The notes beneath the pieces were generated by a model. The model was given only the letters and a program-made list of their open reading frames with translations. It ran no database searches and was not told the origin of the DNA. A program made the position numbers and the translations under genes. Source: Gymnopus androsaceus JB14 (taxonomy: Eukaryota; Basidiomycota; Agaricomycetes; Agaricales; Omphalotaceae). Taken from it: 64,000 nucleotides of DNA. This document shows, piece by piece, positions 47,237 to 57,306 of the stretch (positions are counted from its first letter, which is position 1; each line of letters starts with the position of its first letter). The DNA lies in contig ML769530.1 of assembly GCA_009733575.1 (NCBI GenBank), forward strand, positions 56,759-120,758, in the 5' to 3' direction.

Positions 47237-47831
47237 CAAAACCCTAGGCTTATAGGATGCAGATAGCCTGAACATGAAGTCAAATGAGGATCAGGATGTT
47301 GAAAAAAAAGAAGCACTTATGACAATCACTGCAGTGCAACATGTGACTATATAGTTGTGGAGTTTCAACTGACTTGAACTCTTGGCAACTCTCATGTCAC
47401 TATGTACTTCACTCATTGTCTTGATTTGGGAGCTCCAAACGATTGGGGAACAAGGTTTTTATTCCTTCAAGTTCAGAAAAAAGTCATTCAAAAGTTCCAA
47501 AAAAGTACAAGACAAAAAAGTTTACTGAAAAAAGGAAAAGATCGATAAAAGTTCCTGAAAATAAGTAAAGAATCAAAAAGGCCCGAAAACAGCAATGTAT
47601 GTTTTACTGATGAAAGTCCCAATAACCTCTATGGTACTGAAAATATCAACTCGATGCCCTAGAACGATATTCAGTTATCCTAAATCAAACCCACATTTTT
47701 GTAGGCTTTCCACATGCAGAAAAAGTTTGTATAAGTAGGTGATAGTAGGCTGATCTTCAACTGTAGGGTGTATTTAGAGCAACATACATTCAAACATATC
47801 ATTGATTGTTTGCTTCCACAGAAACTGCCTA
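47237..47831. other. Downstream flank of the beta-xylosidase gene
   Basis: No gene seen. It should hold the 3' UTR and polyadenylation signal of the gene to the right. Confidence 0.4.
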
Positions 47832-50503
47832 CTACTGAGGCTGAGGCCATTCATTAATCGTCTGCTGCGTTCCCGTCAGCTCAAAGCTGGTTAACGTTGA
47901 TGCCACCCCTTGTCCATCGATATCAGTATCAACCCACAGGTCATATGAACCTGGAAATAGGACACTATTCCCATTCTCGTCTACCCTCGCCACACTTCCC
48001 AGCGTCACATTCAACTGCGCTGTGGCGCTCCCGCCTGCTGCAATACCTTTAACGCGGGTGTACCCAACAAGCTGCTTCAGCGGAGCTGGTGTCGGACCTG
48101 CAGTTGTGTTCGAGAACAGTAGAGCGGTATAGTCCGAAGTTACCGACCCAGTGTTGACAATTGTAAGCCCGAACGCCGTATCGAGTAGTGCTAGATCTGT
48201 ATGCGCCGCTCCTGAACTGTCAGCCGCTGAGACCAAATCCTGGATATCATAACTGGCCTTGGGCGGCGTCTCCCATTCCAGAGAAAAGTTGGTGTAGTGC
48301 AACCCGAATCCAAAGGGGAAAACCGGTTCACCGGTAAACCATTTATACGTCCGCCCGGGGGAAGTAGAGGAAGGACGGAGAGCCATGTTTGTCATAGGGA
48401 TTTCATTGATATAGTCTCCCGGATACTGTGTAATAGGCAAACGCCCAGCAGGTGATTGCTTTCCAGTGAGAATGTCGACGATCGCAGCGCCGCCGCTTTG
48501 TCCTAGTAAACTACTTTTAAGCAGATATTATTGCAATGAAAAATGTGCATTTACCTGGGTATCCAGCCCAAACCAGAGAATTAATCTATGCGTGCATTTT
48601 TTAGTGCAACTAGGTATATGAAGGCTGGCAACTTACAGAGGGATTTGCCTTGATATCGCTATCGTCAAGTTGTCCTCCGCCCATCTGTATAACTACAAAC
48701 GGCTTTTTTACACAAGCAAGTTCCTGTATCAATTGCAGCTGATTTCCAGGCCAAGTTATATTCAACCTATCCATCCCCTCAGCTTCAATCGTATCGTCTA
48801 TCCCGCCTGGTAGACCGTCGTCAGCAGATTTTGTGAAGATTAATAAAATCAATAGACATACCAATATACACAACAAGATCGGCAGACTTTGCAGCTGCCA
48901 GAGCAGCGCTGAAACCACTCGTATCCGTGGTATCAATGGCCGTCCCACTTTCAAATGTCACGTTAAAACCGGCAGTTTGGAATGCTTCGAGGGGACTAAT
49001 GAGGAACGGAGCAACGCCGTTGTAATTGGACTGCATTTGTGTAGTAGCATTACCCCAAGGACCGATGAGTGCGACACTGGTGATTGATAAGCTGAGAGGG
49101 AGCGTTCCGTCGTTCTTCAGAAGCGTGATGCCTTCGAGTGCAGCGGTGTAAGCCAGTTGTTGAGCGGTAGGGGTGTTCACGTTGTCCCAGTTCAATTGAC
49201 GATAGGGTTGGATGTCTGGGGAGTCAAAATATCCCAGTCTAAGCGAGTGTATGAGATATTCAAGTCCAGTAAAGCATCATCGATACGCACCTAACGAGCG
49301 AGCCATATCGTCTCACCATAGCTTGTACAATATCCGCCTCCACAATTAAATTCTCATTCAACGCCAAAGCCAGATTATCCGAATACGTCGACCCACAGTC
49401 GATATCTGTCCCAGCATGCAATGCCAATGCACTTGCATTCGCCAAGGAGTTGGTGTAATTATGTGGATCAAAGATGTTCTCCACCGCATCGCAGTCCGAT
49501 GTGATCCCTGAAAAGGAAGAAAAAAAAAGTATGTTGATTTAATAACTACGATTCTCCAGCTGCTTCACTTACATTGATCTTCACCCAAACCAAAGTAATC
49601 CCGGGTGATATTCTGCATCAAGTACACCGACGCACACGAGGGAATCCCATTTACGGCGTTGTAGCTGCACATAATCGACGCGACCTTGGCGTCCCGAACA
49701 CAGCTCTGGAAGCTTGGCGAATAGTACTCTGCAAGGTCCTGTGTAGATACGATGGCATTGAACGCCACCCGGCTATTCCCCTCCCAGTTCTCCATGTCGT
49801 ATGCGGCATAATGTTTGCAATCCGCGACGATCTTCAAGTACTGTTGCCCCGCACCAGTAAGTTCTGTTCCAAGTCCGCCTTGAAGGCCCGTGACTAAGGA
49901 GTATGCGTATCTCCCAATGTGAAATGGGTCTTCCCCAGGGGTTTCCTGTCCCCGCCCCCAGCGAGGGTCTTTGAACGGGTTGATATTAGGCGTGAAGAAC
50001 GATAGACCGGCATCGCCAAAGTTGTTGAACGCGCGCGCTTCGGTACTGATAATTGCCGCGACATTGTTGACGAGCTGGTCGTCGAACGCTGCACCCATGA
50101 GGATTGAAGCAGGAAAAGATGTAGCGAAACTGAAATTGTTTCCTGGCGGAGCAAAGTTAACACCCGGGCTGTTTGCTACACCATGCTGCAGAATGATGTC
50201 AGAAAAAGTGTTTGAGGACAAAAGGGAGAGGGTACTGACAAGAGCCTCACTCCACCACATATAGGCAGGAAGGCCCAGTCGAGATATGCTCGGAGTTTGG
50301 TATCCCATGTTGCTGATCATTTCTGCAAGAGTGAACTCTGCTACAAGTGCTTTGGCTCGGTCAATGTAATTCGCTGAGGTATTACAAACCAAGTTGGTTG
50401 CAAGCGGTCCATTGGCACAGTCGGGGAATGCAGCGAGTACGCTGGATGTCAGAAGAGGTAGTAATAGAGAAGCCTTTGCGAAGAAAGTATTCAAGACTGC
50501 CAT
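47832..50503 (-). CDS. Secreted GH3 beta-xylosidase
   Basis: Glycoside hydrolase family 3 enzyme, expected to release xylose from xylo-oligosaccharides outside the cell. Exons: 50,503-50,240, 50,185-49,573, 49,507-49,291, 49,238-48,862, 48,806-48,637, 48,585-48,555 and 48,502-47,832. They sum to 2,343 bases, that is 780 residues, the usual size. The N terminus is a signal peptide (LLLPLLTSSVLA). The N-terminal TIM-barrel domain has DPRWGRGQETPGEDP and KHYAAYD. The catalytic nucleophile Asp lies in ITSDCDAV (codon near 49,498). The C-terminal domain has GITLLKNDGTLPL, WAGYPGQSGG (split by introns around a 31-base exon) and FPFGFGLHYT, followed by an Fn3-like domain. All introns are GT-AG. A TATA-like site lies about 40 bases upstream. 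It appears intact and is the best supported gene in the window. Confidence 0.95.
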
Positions 50504-50540
50504 CGGTAGATGATGATCCTCCAGCCCAACCAGTCTGACT

Positions 50541-50550
50541 TCTTTTATAA
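50541..50550 (-). promoter_or_regulatory. TATA-like box of the beta-xylosidase gene
   Basis: TTATAAAAGA on the minus strand about 38 bases before ATG 50,503. Spacing would give a very short leader, so its role is tentative. Confidence 0.45.
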
Positions 50551-50639
50551 GTGATCTGGGTGTCGATTATACATTTGAATAGACTCACGAGAATCTGATG
50601 AGATGAAGAGCTCGCTGAATAGTGGCATTTCGGAAGTAA

Positions 50640-51085
50640 ACTGCATCAAACTTGGTCACAATTGGTGATGGGGTCAATGGGTCGCAATTCAATTGATGAT
50701 GGGGTGATCAATTGGTCTCACTTGGTCGCAAGAGGTCTCACTTGATCTCATTTGAATATGGAAGCTCTTGAGACCAAGTGAGACCAATTGTGACTACTGT
50801 ACCGTTATGATCGTTAGTTCATCGATTCCGAAAATTTTGACCTGAAAAAATACAAGAGAAATCTGAAAATTTGAGAAAAAATAAAAACTGCATTCGGATT
50901 TTTTCGAGGATGACGCATGACTAAATTAACGGTTGTAATTGTACAGTAATTGAGCTTTCCATCACCAATTGTGATTGAGTGATGTCCCATCATCAATTGA
51001 GACCAAGTGAGAGCAATTGCAACAAAGTGAGCTCCCTGCCACCAATTGTCACCAATTGAGCTCGCTGTTATCAATTGCACTGCAT
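50640..51085. repeat. CAATTG-rich foldback repeat
   Basis: Many copies of CAATTGGTCTCACTTGGT-like words lie on one side (50,655-50,800), and their reverse complements (CACCAATTG, GACCAAGTGAGA) occur at both sides up to 51,075. The middle (50,810-50,940) is unique. It looks like a palindromic MITE just upstream of the beta-xylosidase gene. Confidence 0.55.
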
Positions 51086-51290
51086 GCAAATTTCCATAAG
51101 TTTGTGGCACTTATGGAAGGTTTATGGTGAACCTACAAATTAAAAATCAAGGAAAACATCAGACTCACCACTTATCACTTATCTTTGACTGCTATGGCAA
51201 ACTTATGGAATTGAATCTCCAAAGAGAGCAAAAAGTTTCCATAAGTTCTGGCTAAGTCCCTCAATTGTTGAAACTAGATATGCTTGCAAT

Positions 51291-51470
51291 CAGTGTTTAT
51301 CATCTGTCAATCATGGATGCAGATATCATCTCGTTCAACTCCTTGAAACACTGATTGTAGCTGTGCTACATCCAGTAACAGCATTACAGATGCATATGCT
51401 GATTCATTACTTTCATCACTCTAGTTATGCTATTCAATAGTTACACATCTATGATTGTAGTGGTGGATCT
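51291..51470. repeat. Dispersed repeat, pair of 41,437-41,610
   Basis: Same orientation and shared blocks as given for the partner copy. Followed by unassigned sequence with repeated CCATAC/GTATGG words up to 51,660. Confidence 0.65.
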
Positions 51471-51894
51471 CAGTTAAGATCATCAACATCAGCAAATTGG
51501 CAAAAGTATGGCATGTATGACAGGTATGATCACATAGAATCTATGCATGCCATACAATCAAATTTGGAAAATCTCCATACACAGCTGAAAATCTCCATAC
51601 TTAGTGCACATTTTCAGGCCATCCATACCCGCTATACAATTTACAAATTTAGTCTTTCAAGTTTGATGCTCCATCTAATATTATTAGTGTAGTCTTTTCA
51701 TGCACTCTATTATTATACATACCACTTATATATGAGTGCATGTGAAAGTACAAAGGTTTTAGATTCAGAGACTCAGGGAGACTCAGAGACTTTGGCAGAA
51801 ACTTTGCTTGCGGGAGAATGAAGGGAAAAGCAGAGTAAGGGAACTTTAGGAATTTCCACAAGTAGTGAGTGCAAATGTACAGATTGATATTTTG

Positions 51895-52030
51895 CATCAG
51901 CAAAACCTGGGCATGCTGTGGAGAACTCCACAGTTCTCCACAGCACTCATAGCAGCCATAGAGCCCATAGCAAGGCCCCCCTTTGTGGAGAACTATGGAT
52001 TGCTATGGAATGCTATAAACTGCTATAAGA
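51895..52030. mobile_element. Left end of a CATCAGCAAAACC-group MITE, truncated
   Basis: Starts CATCAGCAAAACCTGGGCAT; the body is GTGGAGAACTCCACAG and CTATGG/CCATAG words. No matching right end is seen before 52,070. Confidence 0.6.
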
Positions 52031-52257
52031 GCAACGCGGATATCACAAAAATGACATCTGTCAGAATTATATAATTTATATTCAATACCAAATATATTAC
52101 TCTTTTGAATTCACTGCATTTCCTGCGATGTATAATCTGAGGTAAACTTGGGGTATTCCATATAGTATTCACCCTGTAAACTCCAAGTAGGCAAAATCCA
52201 CTGGGTATCCAGGACGTATAATGCTCCAGAATACTAAGTGGAGGTATATACCTTGTA

Positions 52258-53362
52258 CAGTCGGGGACAGCCAAACTCGACAAAAATCTTGACCGAGTTA
52301 TGCAGGCTTCGAATGGTATCGGAGAAGGATGTGAACCACGTTTCTATGTTATTTAGGACCTAAAGTATTATTAACAACAAGCAGATTTTCTATAAAGTGA
52401 ACTTTGAACTTTTGACCCTCAAAAATTGGCTGTACCCAAAAAAAAATCACTAAAAATATGAAAAAGTGTGGAAAACACTTCTTTTTTCATTCTGATTATG
52501 ATTCCGACAAAAAACAAGTTGACCGTTAGGTCACTTCTGTCAACCAAAAAAGGAAATAATAAGCGCCTCTATCTTTCCACAAGTCTTAACATGCCTGGTG
52601 GGTGTCCTCGAAAACGCAAACGGAATATTTCTGGCTTGAAGAATCACTCAATTCCCTTGGAGGAAGCTCCAGAAGCCACTGACACTGACCAAATACATCC
52701 TGAAGAGCCAACTGGTGCTGTCTTGAATTGTGAAAAGTGCCACTGGTCCAGATGAAGACCCGGAAGATTCTTGGATTCGAGACTCTGATTACAGAGGCCG
52801 GCCACTACTGTATCTTCTTACCAAAATTCCATTGTGAGTTGAACCCGATTGAAATGGTATGCTTTTCTATACATACTGACTACTTTTGCTGATCCTCGAT
52901 GTTGTAGTACTGGGGCTGGGTCAAGTACCGGTTTAGAGAGATCCCAAAGAAAACCTTCCAAGATGCTAAGGATACGGCATTCAAATACCTTGATGCATGC
53001 CCTACTGAAGTGAAAAGACATTTCATCAATCGATCTTTTCGCTGGATGAGTGCTTATTGATGCGGACTGACAGGAAAGACAGCCGAATGAGCAGTAAAGA
53101 AGCAGAAGACTCATCGTTCTGTTTCGGCAGGTGCAGTGATACATTTAGATACAATAATGGACCATACATAGCTGTAGATACCCTAAAATTTTTGATGAAA
53201 ACATCTGAAAATTTGGCTGTCCCAAAAATGTTGTGGGAAAAATCCCGAAAAATGCTTTTTCAACGTATTTCACTTATCTGAGTCCAAAACTGTACTCAGT
53301 TTGCCCTAGAAAACTCCCGATCAGCTGCAATTAAAATTGTCGAGTTTGGCTGTCCCCGACTG
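52258..53362 (+). mobile_element. Tc1/pogo-like DNA transposon, 1.1 kb, internally deleted
   Basis: Perfect 24-base terminal inverted repeats start CAGTCGGGGACAGCCAAACT and are flanked by TA (52,256-52,257 and 53,363-53,364). Subterminal words (TTTGGCTGTCCC-like) recur inside both ends. It carries only the N- and C-terminal parts of a transposase, so it depended on a full-length partner. The perfect ends suggest a fairly recent insertion. Confidence 0.92.
52591..53061 (+). pseudogene. DDE transposase, N-terminal piece and C-terminal tail
   Basis: The first piece starts at MPGGCPRKRKRN (52,591) and stops at TGA near 52,755. The tail reads GHYCIFLPKFHCELNPIEM up to 52,858. Then comes an intron (GTATGC donor, CTGAC branch, TTGTAG acceptor at about 52,908), then YWGWVKYRFRE to the TGA at 53,059. 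The PKFHCELNPIE block is the third catalytic motif with its Glu intact. The part with the first two catalytic Asp residues is missing. Confidence 0.8.
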
Positions 53363-53364
53363 TA

Positions 53365-53886
53365 TTAGGTGTGTATTCTTCACAAAACCTTTGTATTTTG
53401 TATGTATTTTTGTAACTCTCACAAAGACTTGTATATCTTTCAAATTCTCATGTATTCACTGTGTATTCATCATGTATTCTGGATGTATACCGGAGTGTAT
53501 ACTGAATGTTATACTCCATGAATACACCATTTCTGAAATGCATTAAAATGATGAAAGTACTTGTCTTTGCCCTCATTGAAATACTTACCATTACAGAGAC
53601 TATAACTACGCCAACCACTGGCCGCAGGGTGACTTGTCTCAGACGCATCCATAACACCCCCCCTTCTAGTCCTGTCTCTCCTCGTCATCCTCCAGATCTC
53701 TTTAACCGCAACACTATTCTCGGACGCAAGAATATCAAATGACACTGCACAGATGTCCACACAAAAGTAGACAAATGGATCCAGGCCAATATGAACTCAG
53801 ACATGCCCTTGGAGGTTGATGGAGTTGACGAGCGGCTCATAGACTCAATTGTCTCTGAAGATTGGGTGTTATGTCGAATTGAGATG
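53365..53886. other. Repeat-rich flank and 3' side of a broken gene
   Basis: 53,365-53,520 is made of TGTATTC/GTATAC words that also occur at 52,120-52,255 and 56,380-56,600. From about 53,560 open frames exist on both strands (plus strand RRIHNTPPSSPVSPRHPP), but I cannot decide which is real. Confidence 0.35.
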
Positions 53887-54163
53887 GTTTACAACCATGT
53901 GCGTAAATTAATGGCTGGAATTAATCTGTTTTCTTTCTTAATTTCCATCTCAAGGGAGTTGATAAGATTGGAGACCATTGTAGTAACATTGTCAATGAAT
54001 GCAGCATTCACAACGTCATGCTGTTCTGCGGGCCAGTTGGGTCGAGCATGTCTCGTATTATCGCCTGAGACTGGCACCTCCTCATCCGGTGCTAGAGGGG
54101 GTGGAAGTATTGCTCACTTTCCTTTAGCAAACGATAGTCCTAGAGCGGCATGCGCCTGGCGAT

Positions 54164-54864
54164 GGATAATTCTACTCAACAACCCTGTTGAAGGGGTTGT
54201 TGGGATCTAACAACCCTCAAAATTTCGGTGTAACAGTGACAGTGACACCAGTGTTGCAACAGGTCACAGCAGAAAATTCTTAAGTCTAAGTGTATTGGAG
54301 CTATCGAGAATGTAGAATAACTGTTACAAACGTGAATTGTTTACTGAAAATAAGATGGCCACAGGCATCTGGGACTGAGTGTCATGGACCGCGCAATGCC
54401 GCAAACACACCGAGTCATGCACCCGCCACCCTGGCAGTGGGTTTGCTGTCGTCCTAGGATTATTTGAGTGATGAGTGTTTTGATTCATGGGACTATGTTC
54501 TGCGGCAACATTGAGTGGAGCAGTATCTGGCATATAGAAAAGCTGGTGAGTCCGAGAGTATCTTGCAAGAAAGAAAAGCGCACCTAGGTCCTATTACCCA
54601 TACCAACCTCCACTGCTACTCTTCTTTGTCACTAACACTCCCGAGTACTTGCCAAGTACAACTGAAAAGGTTCAGCTTTGTGAGCATGTTGGTAGGTTGA
54701 AGAGGAGGGTGAAGGATGGCGCAGCATCGACGCGATGGACGCAGATGGCATACGTGTCAAAGTTACATCTCGGTCAAAATCCGGCGTGACCGGCAATCAC
54801 GAGATACAAAGAGGTTGCCAGAAGGGTTGTTTCGGATCAACGGGGTTGTTCAGTAGAATTATCC
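54164..54864. mobile_element. Mutator-like (MULE) non-autonomous element, 701 bp
   Basis: Terminal repeats GGATAATTCTACTCAACAAC and, reversed, GGATAATTCTACTGAACAAC. The target duplication is 9 bases, CCTGGCGAT (54,155-54,163) and CCTGGCAAT (54,865-54,873), one mismatch. A 9-bp duplication is typical of Mutator elements. No transposase is seen inside. Confidence 0.8.
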
Positions 54865-55334
54865 CCTGGCAATGGACTAGGCCCTGTCAAAAGCAGTGAG
54901 ATACATTATACTATATACAGTAACAAGTTATCTCACTCACAATGAGCTTATTATCTCTTTCAGGCTTGCTCCTTTCAACTCATTTGGGTCCCGAACTTGG
55001 CTCTCTGCTAGTACTAGTAATGTCTCCTTCCACTGCGTTTGTTGTTTTGAGCTCATCGATTTGTCGATGCAGGTCGGAAATACGACGGTCGGAATCCGCA
55101 AGCTTGTCTTTGAGGCCACCAGCATCCTTTTGTAGGGTGGAAATGATAGTTTGAGGCACGGTCACTTGCCCAGGTGGATGATTGTAAGTATCCGAGTTGT
55201 TCTGTCGTGTACCCTGTCTCAGAATGCGTCAGTGCAGTTGGTTACAAGGAAAGCATACACCATACGTTAATTGGACCAGAATAATTTTCGTTGAAGTTGG
55301 GAAGCAATTGGTTGTTATTAAAGTTGAAGTCAGG

Positions 55335-55733
55335 TGTTACAACATGCTGGCCACGGGCCGGTATACTTACCAACTGACCGAGGTCCCTCTGTACTTATAC
55401 CAGTTACTTCTTCTAGTGACCAAGCTGACCGGCGGTCACCTCGGTCCCCTCAGTCTGTTTCTTATTGTTTCCTATTCACTCTCACGTTTAACAATTACTC
55501 TAACCAAACACAATTACTTATTATTCTCCTTCCTGGATGACTTATTATAGTATGGGAAGCTATTATCTTTATTTAACAATAAGGACTACCGTATATAAGC
55601 CGATCATCTTGTATAGTAGTCTTTAGTTTAAATATCAACTTGGATTAACCCTATACTTGACTCAATGCCTTCCGGCCTTGATCCTTAATCACAATGACCT
55701 TCGCGTCATCGCTTCCATTCCCTTCAGGACATT
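55335..55733. mobile_element. Probable 399-bp insertion, LTR-like
   Basis: TCAGG occurs at 55,330-55,334 and 55,734-55,738. The segment starts TGTTACAACATGC and contains a TATA box (GTATATAAG near 55,592), as a solo LTR would, but ends CATTCCCT instead of CA. Its removal brings two Asn-rich gene segments together. The call is tentative. Confidence 0.45.
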
Positions 55734-56150
55734 TGGCGTAGCAAGGTCTGTCCTAATAGATGGTCCGCGGTCGTGCTCCCTGTCTCGTGTCTCCGGTTGG
55801 CAACTACTTTGGTTGGATATGTAAGTCGGGATATCCCTTTGGCAAGACCAGCTGTGAGTGAATAGTTATTCCTGACCCAGAACAGTACTAGTACTCACAT
55901 TTAAATTGTTATTATATCCAGTGTACCCATTATGCGATGGGGTGCTATGATTGACTACTCCATTGGGGAAACCGCTGTGATTAATTGGTGTACCGGTATG
56001 GTCACTATTATTCATAGAAAGAGATGGCGAAGCTGACAATCCATAGTTAACGTTATAGTTATATGGTGAAGAAATCCTTCTCCTGAATGGTCCATGGTGG
56101 CGAAGTGTAAGTCCAATTCCGAAAAAAAGAATTTTGATGAGCTTATATCC

Positions 56151-56885
56151 TGCAGTTTTGCTTCCGTGGAGATGGCCGAGCTACTGTACAGTACCTCCAG
56201 AACGAGCCTCACACCCTAGTACTTGTTTCATTTGGATCTGTTTCCTCTATGTGTATATATATGTTCGAGTATTAGTATGTAATCCTAGGTATCGGAGGCT
56301 CCGGAAGCAAACCGGAGCCAATACATGAAATCCGTTTCCTATGACATGTGAGCCGGTATAAGAGTCATGGAAACGTGACTGTATTCCTTGAGTATAATCT
56401 GGGTATAATCTGGCGTATTCTATGTGTATTTTTTGCAGCCTACTACCTGTATAAACATAGGAATACCTGAGACATACTCCAATTATACATTCATTTACAA
56501 GGGTTATACACCCGCTGAATTCAATTAGTATTTGCTAGGTATATAGGATGTATAATATTCTTTATACATAGCTGTTACCCCTGCTGTATTCTAGAGGTAT
56601 TCCCTATATTATATGTCGCAGGAAACGCAGTGATTATTCCCTTGATTTGCAAAACCAGTGCGAGACTGCAAGTAATCATATAAATAATATATTGATACAT
56701 CTGTAGCACTACAAGTAGTACAATGTAGTGAGACTAGTATAACAATTTGTATATACAGTACTAATGGAGCCTTGATACTATTACTACTCATGAGTGGTCA
56801 TGACTGGTGATACCTGTTAGTAGATAAATGAAAAATAAAGAAGCAGGTGCTCACTGTTGGAGGGAAGAAGTTGATGTTGCAACAT
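56151..56885. other. Unassigned sequence between broken gene and copia III
   Basis: Holds GTATAC/TGTATTC-rich sequence at 56,380-56,600 similar to 52,120-52,255. No gene recognised. Confidence 0.4.
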
Positions 56886-57248
56886 TGTTGGAATATCAAA
56901 GGTAAATATATCTTATCGAACTATACATGGAATGCTTTCTCGTAGTATCCACTTGTTTGTATTACCATCCCATGCACTCCACTGTTATCGTCTCGCAGAC
57001 TCCACTCAGTCTCTCGCCGTATCCAGTTGCTCTCTCGTAGTACCCACTCTACCATATGGACAGTAGCCACAAGTATTCACACAGTAGCCACCTGCCCAAT
57101 ATATCATTTGTACTTAGGACTGTATATAAGCTTAGGTACCATACCCTGTAATAACACTGTTGTTCCCCATTGATCTGTGTCATTGTTACTACTAAGTCCT
57201 GTGTGGACTTACTGCTGCTACTTCCTATTTAGGAACATAACTCTAATA
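56886..57248 (+). repeat. 5' LTR of copia copy III
   Basis: TGTTGGAATATC to CTCTAATA, with TATATAAG near 57,124. Confidence 0.95.
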
Positions 57249-57260
57249 GGTTATGGGCCC
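57249..57260 (+). promoter_or_regulatory. Primer binding site of copia III
   Basis: GGTTATGGGCCC, same half-tRNA initiator Met site as copy I; the following bases CGGCC differ by one from copy I (TGGCC). Confidence 0.8.
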
Positions 57261-57306
57261 CGGCCTTAACCATTGATGCATCTATTTGTGGATATAACCC
57301 TTGTTG

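Larger units (their letters stand above)
53887..56150 (-). pseudogene. Asn-rich coiled-coil gene broken by two insertions
   Basis: Read on the minus strand: Asn/Ser-rich block (56,075-55,915, includes GYTGYNNNLN), further exon near 55,740-55,870, and an Asn-rich block up to 55,265 (PDFNFNNNQLLPNFNENYSG). An intron (GTATGG donor, CTGAC branch, GACAG acceptor) follows, then a coiled coil (55,216-54,985, LKDKLADSDRRISDLHRQID). Next is an intron ending at TTTGACAG (about 54,893) and the last exon to the TAA near 53,887. A 399-bp insertion (55,335-55,733) and a 701-bp insertion (54,164-54,864) split it. Taking out the latter with one target duplication rejoins the frame. In-frame TGA codons occur near 54,951 and 54,110. 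The family is unknown and the start is unclear. Confidence 0.55.

Noticed and set aside
53791..54210. Plus-strand 139-codon gene
   Set aside because: Its second half overlaps the minus-strand coding exon that rejoins in frame after removal of the Mutator-like insertion, and its end lies inside that insertion.
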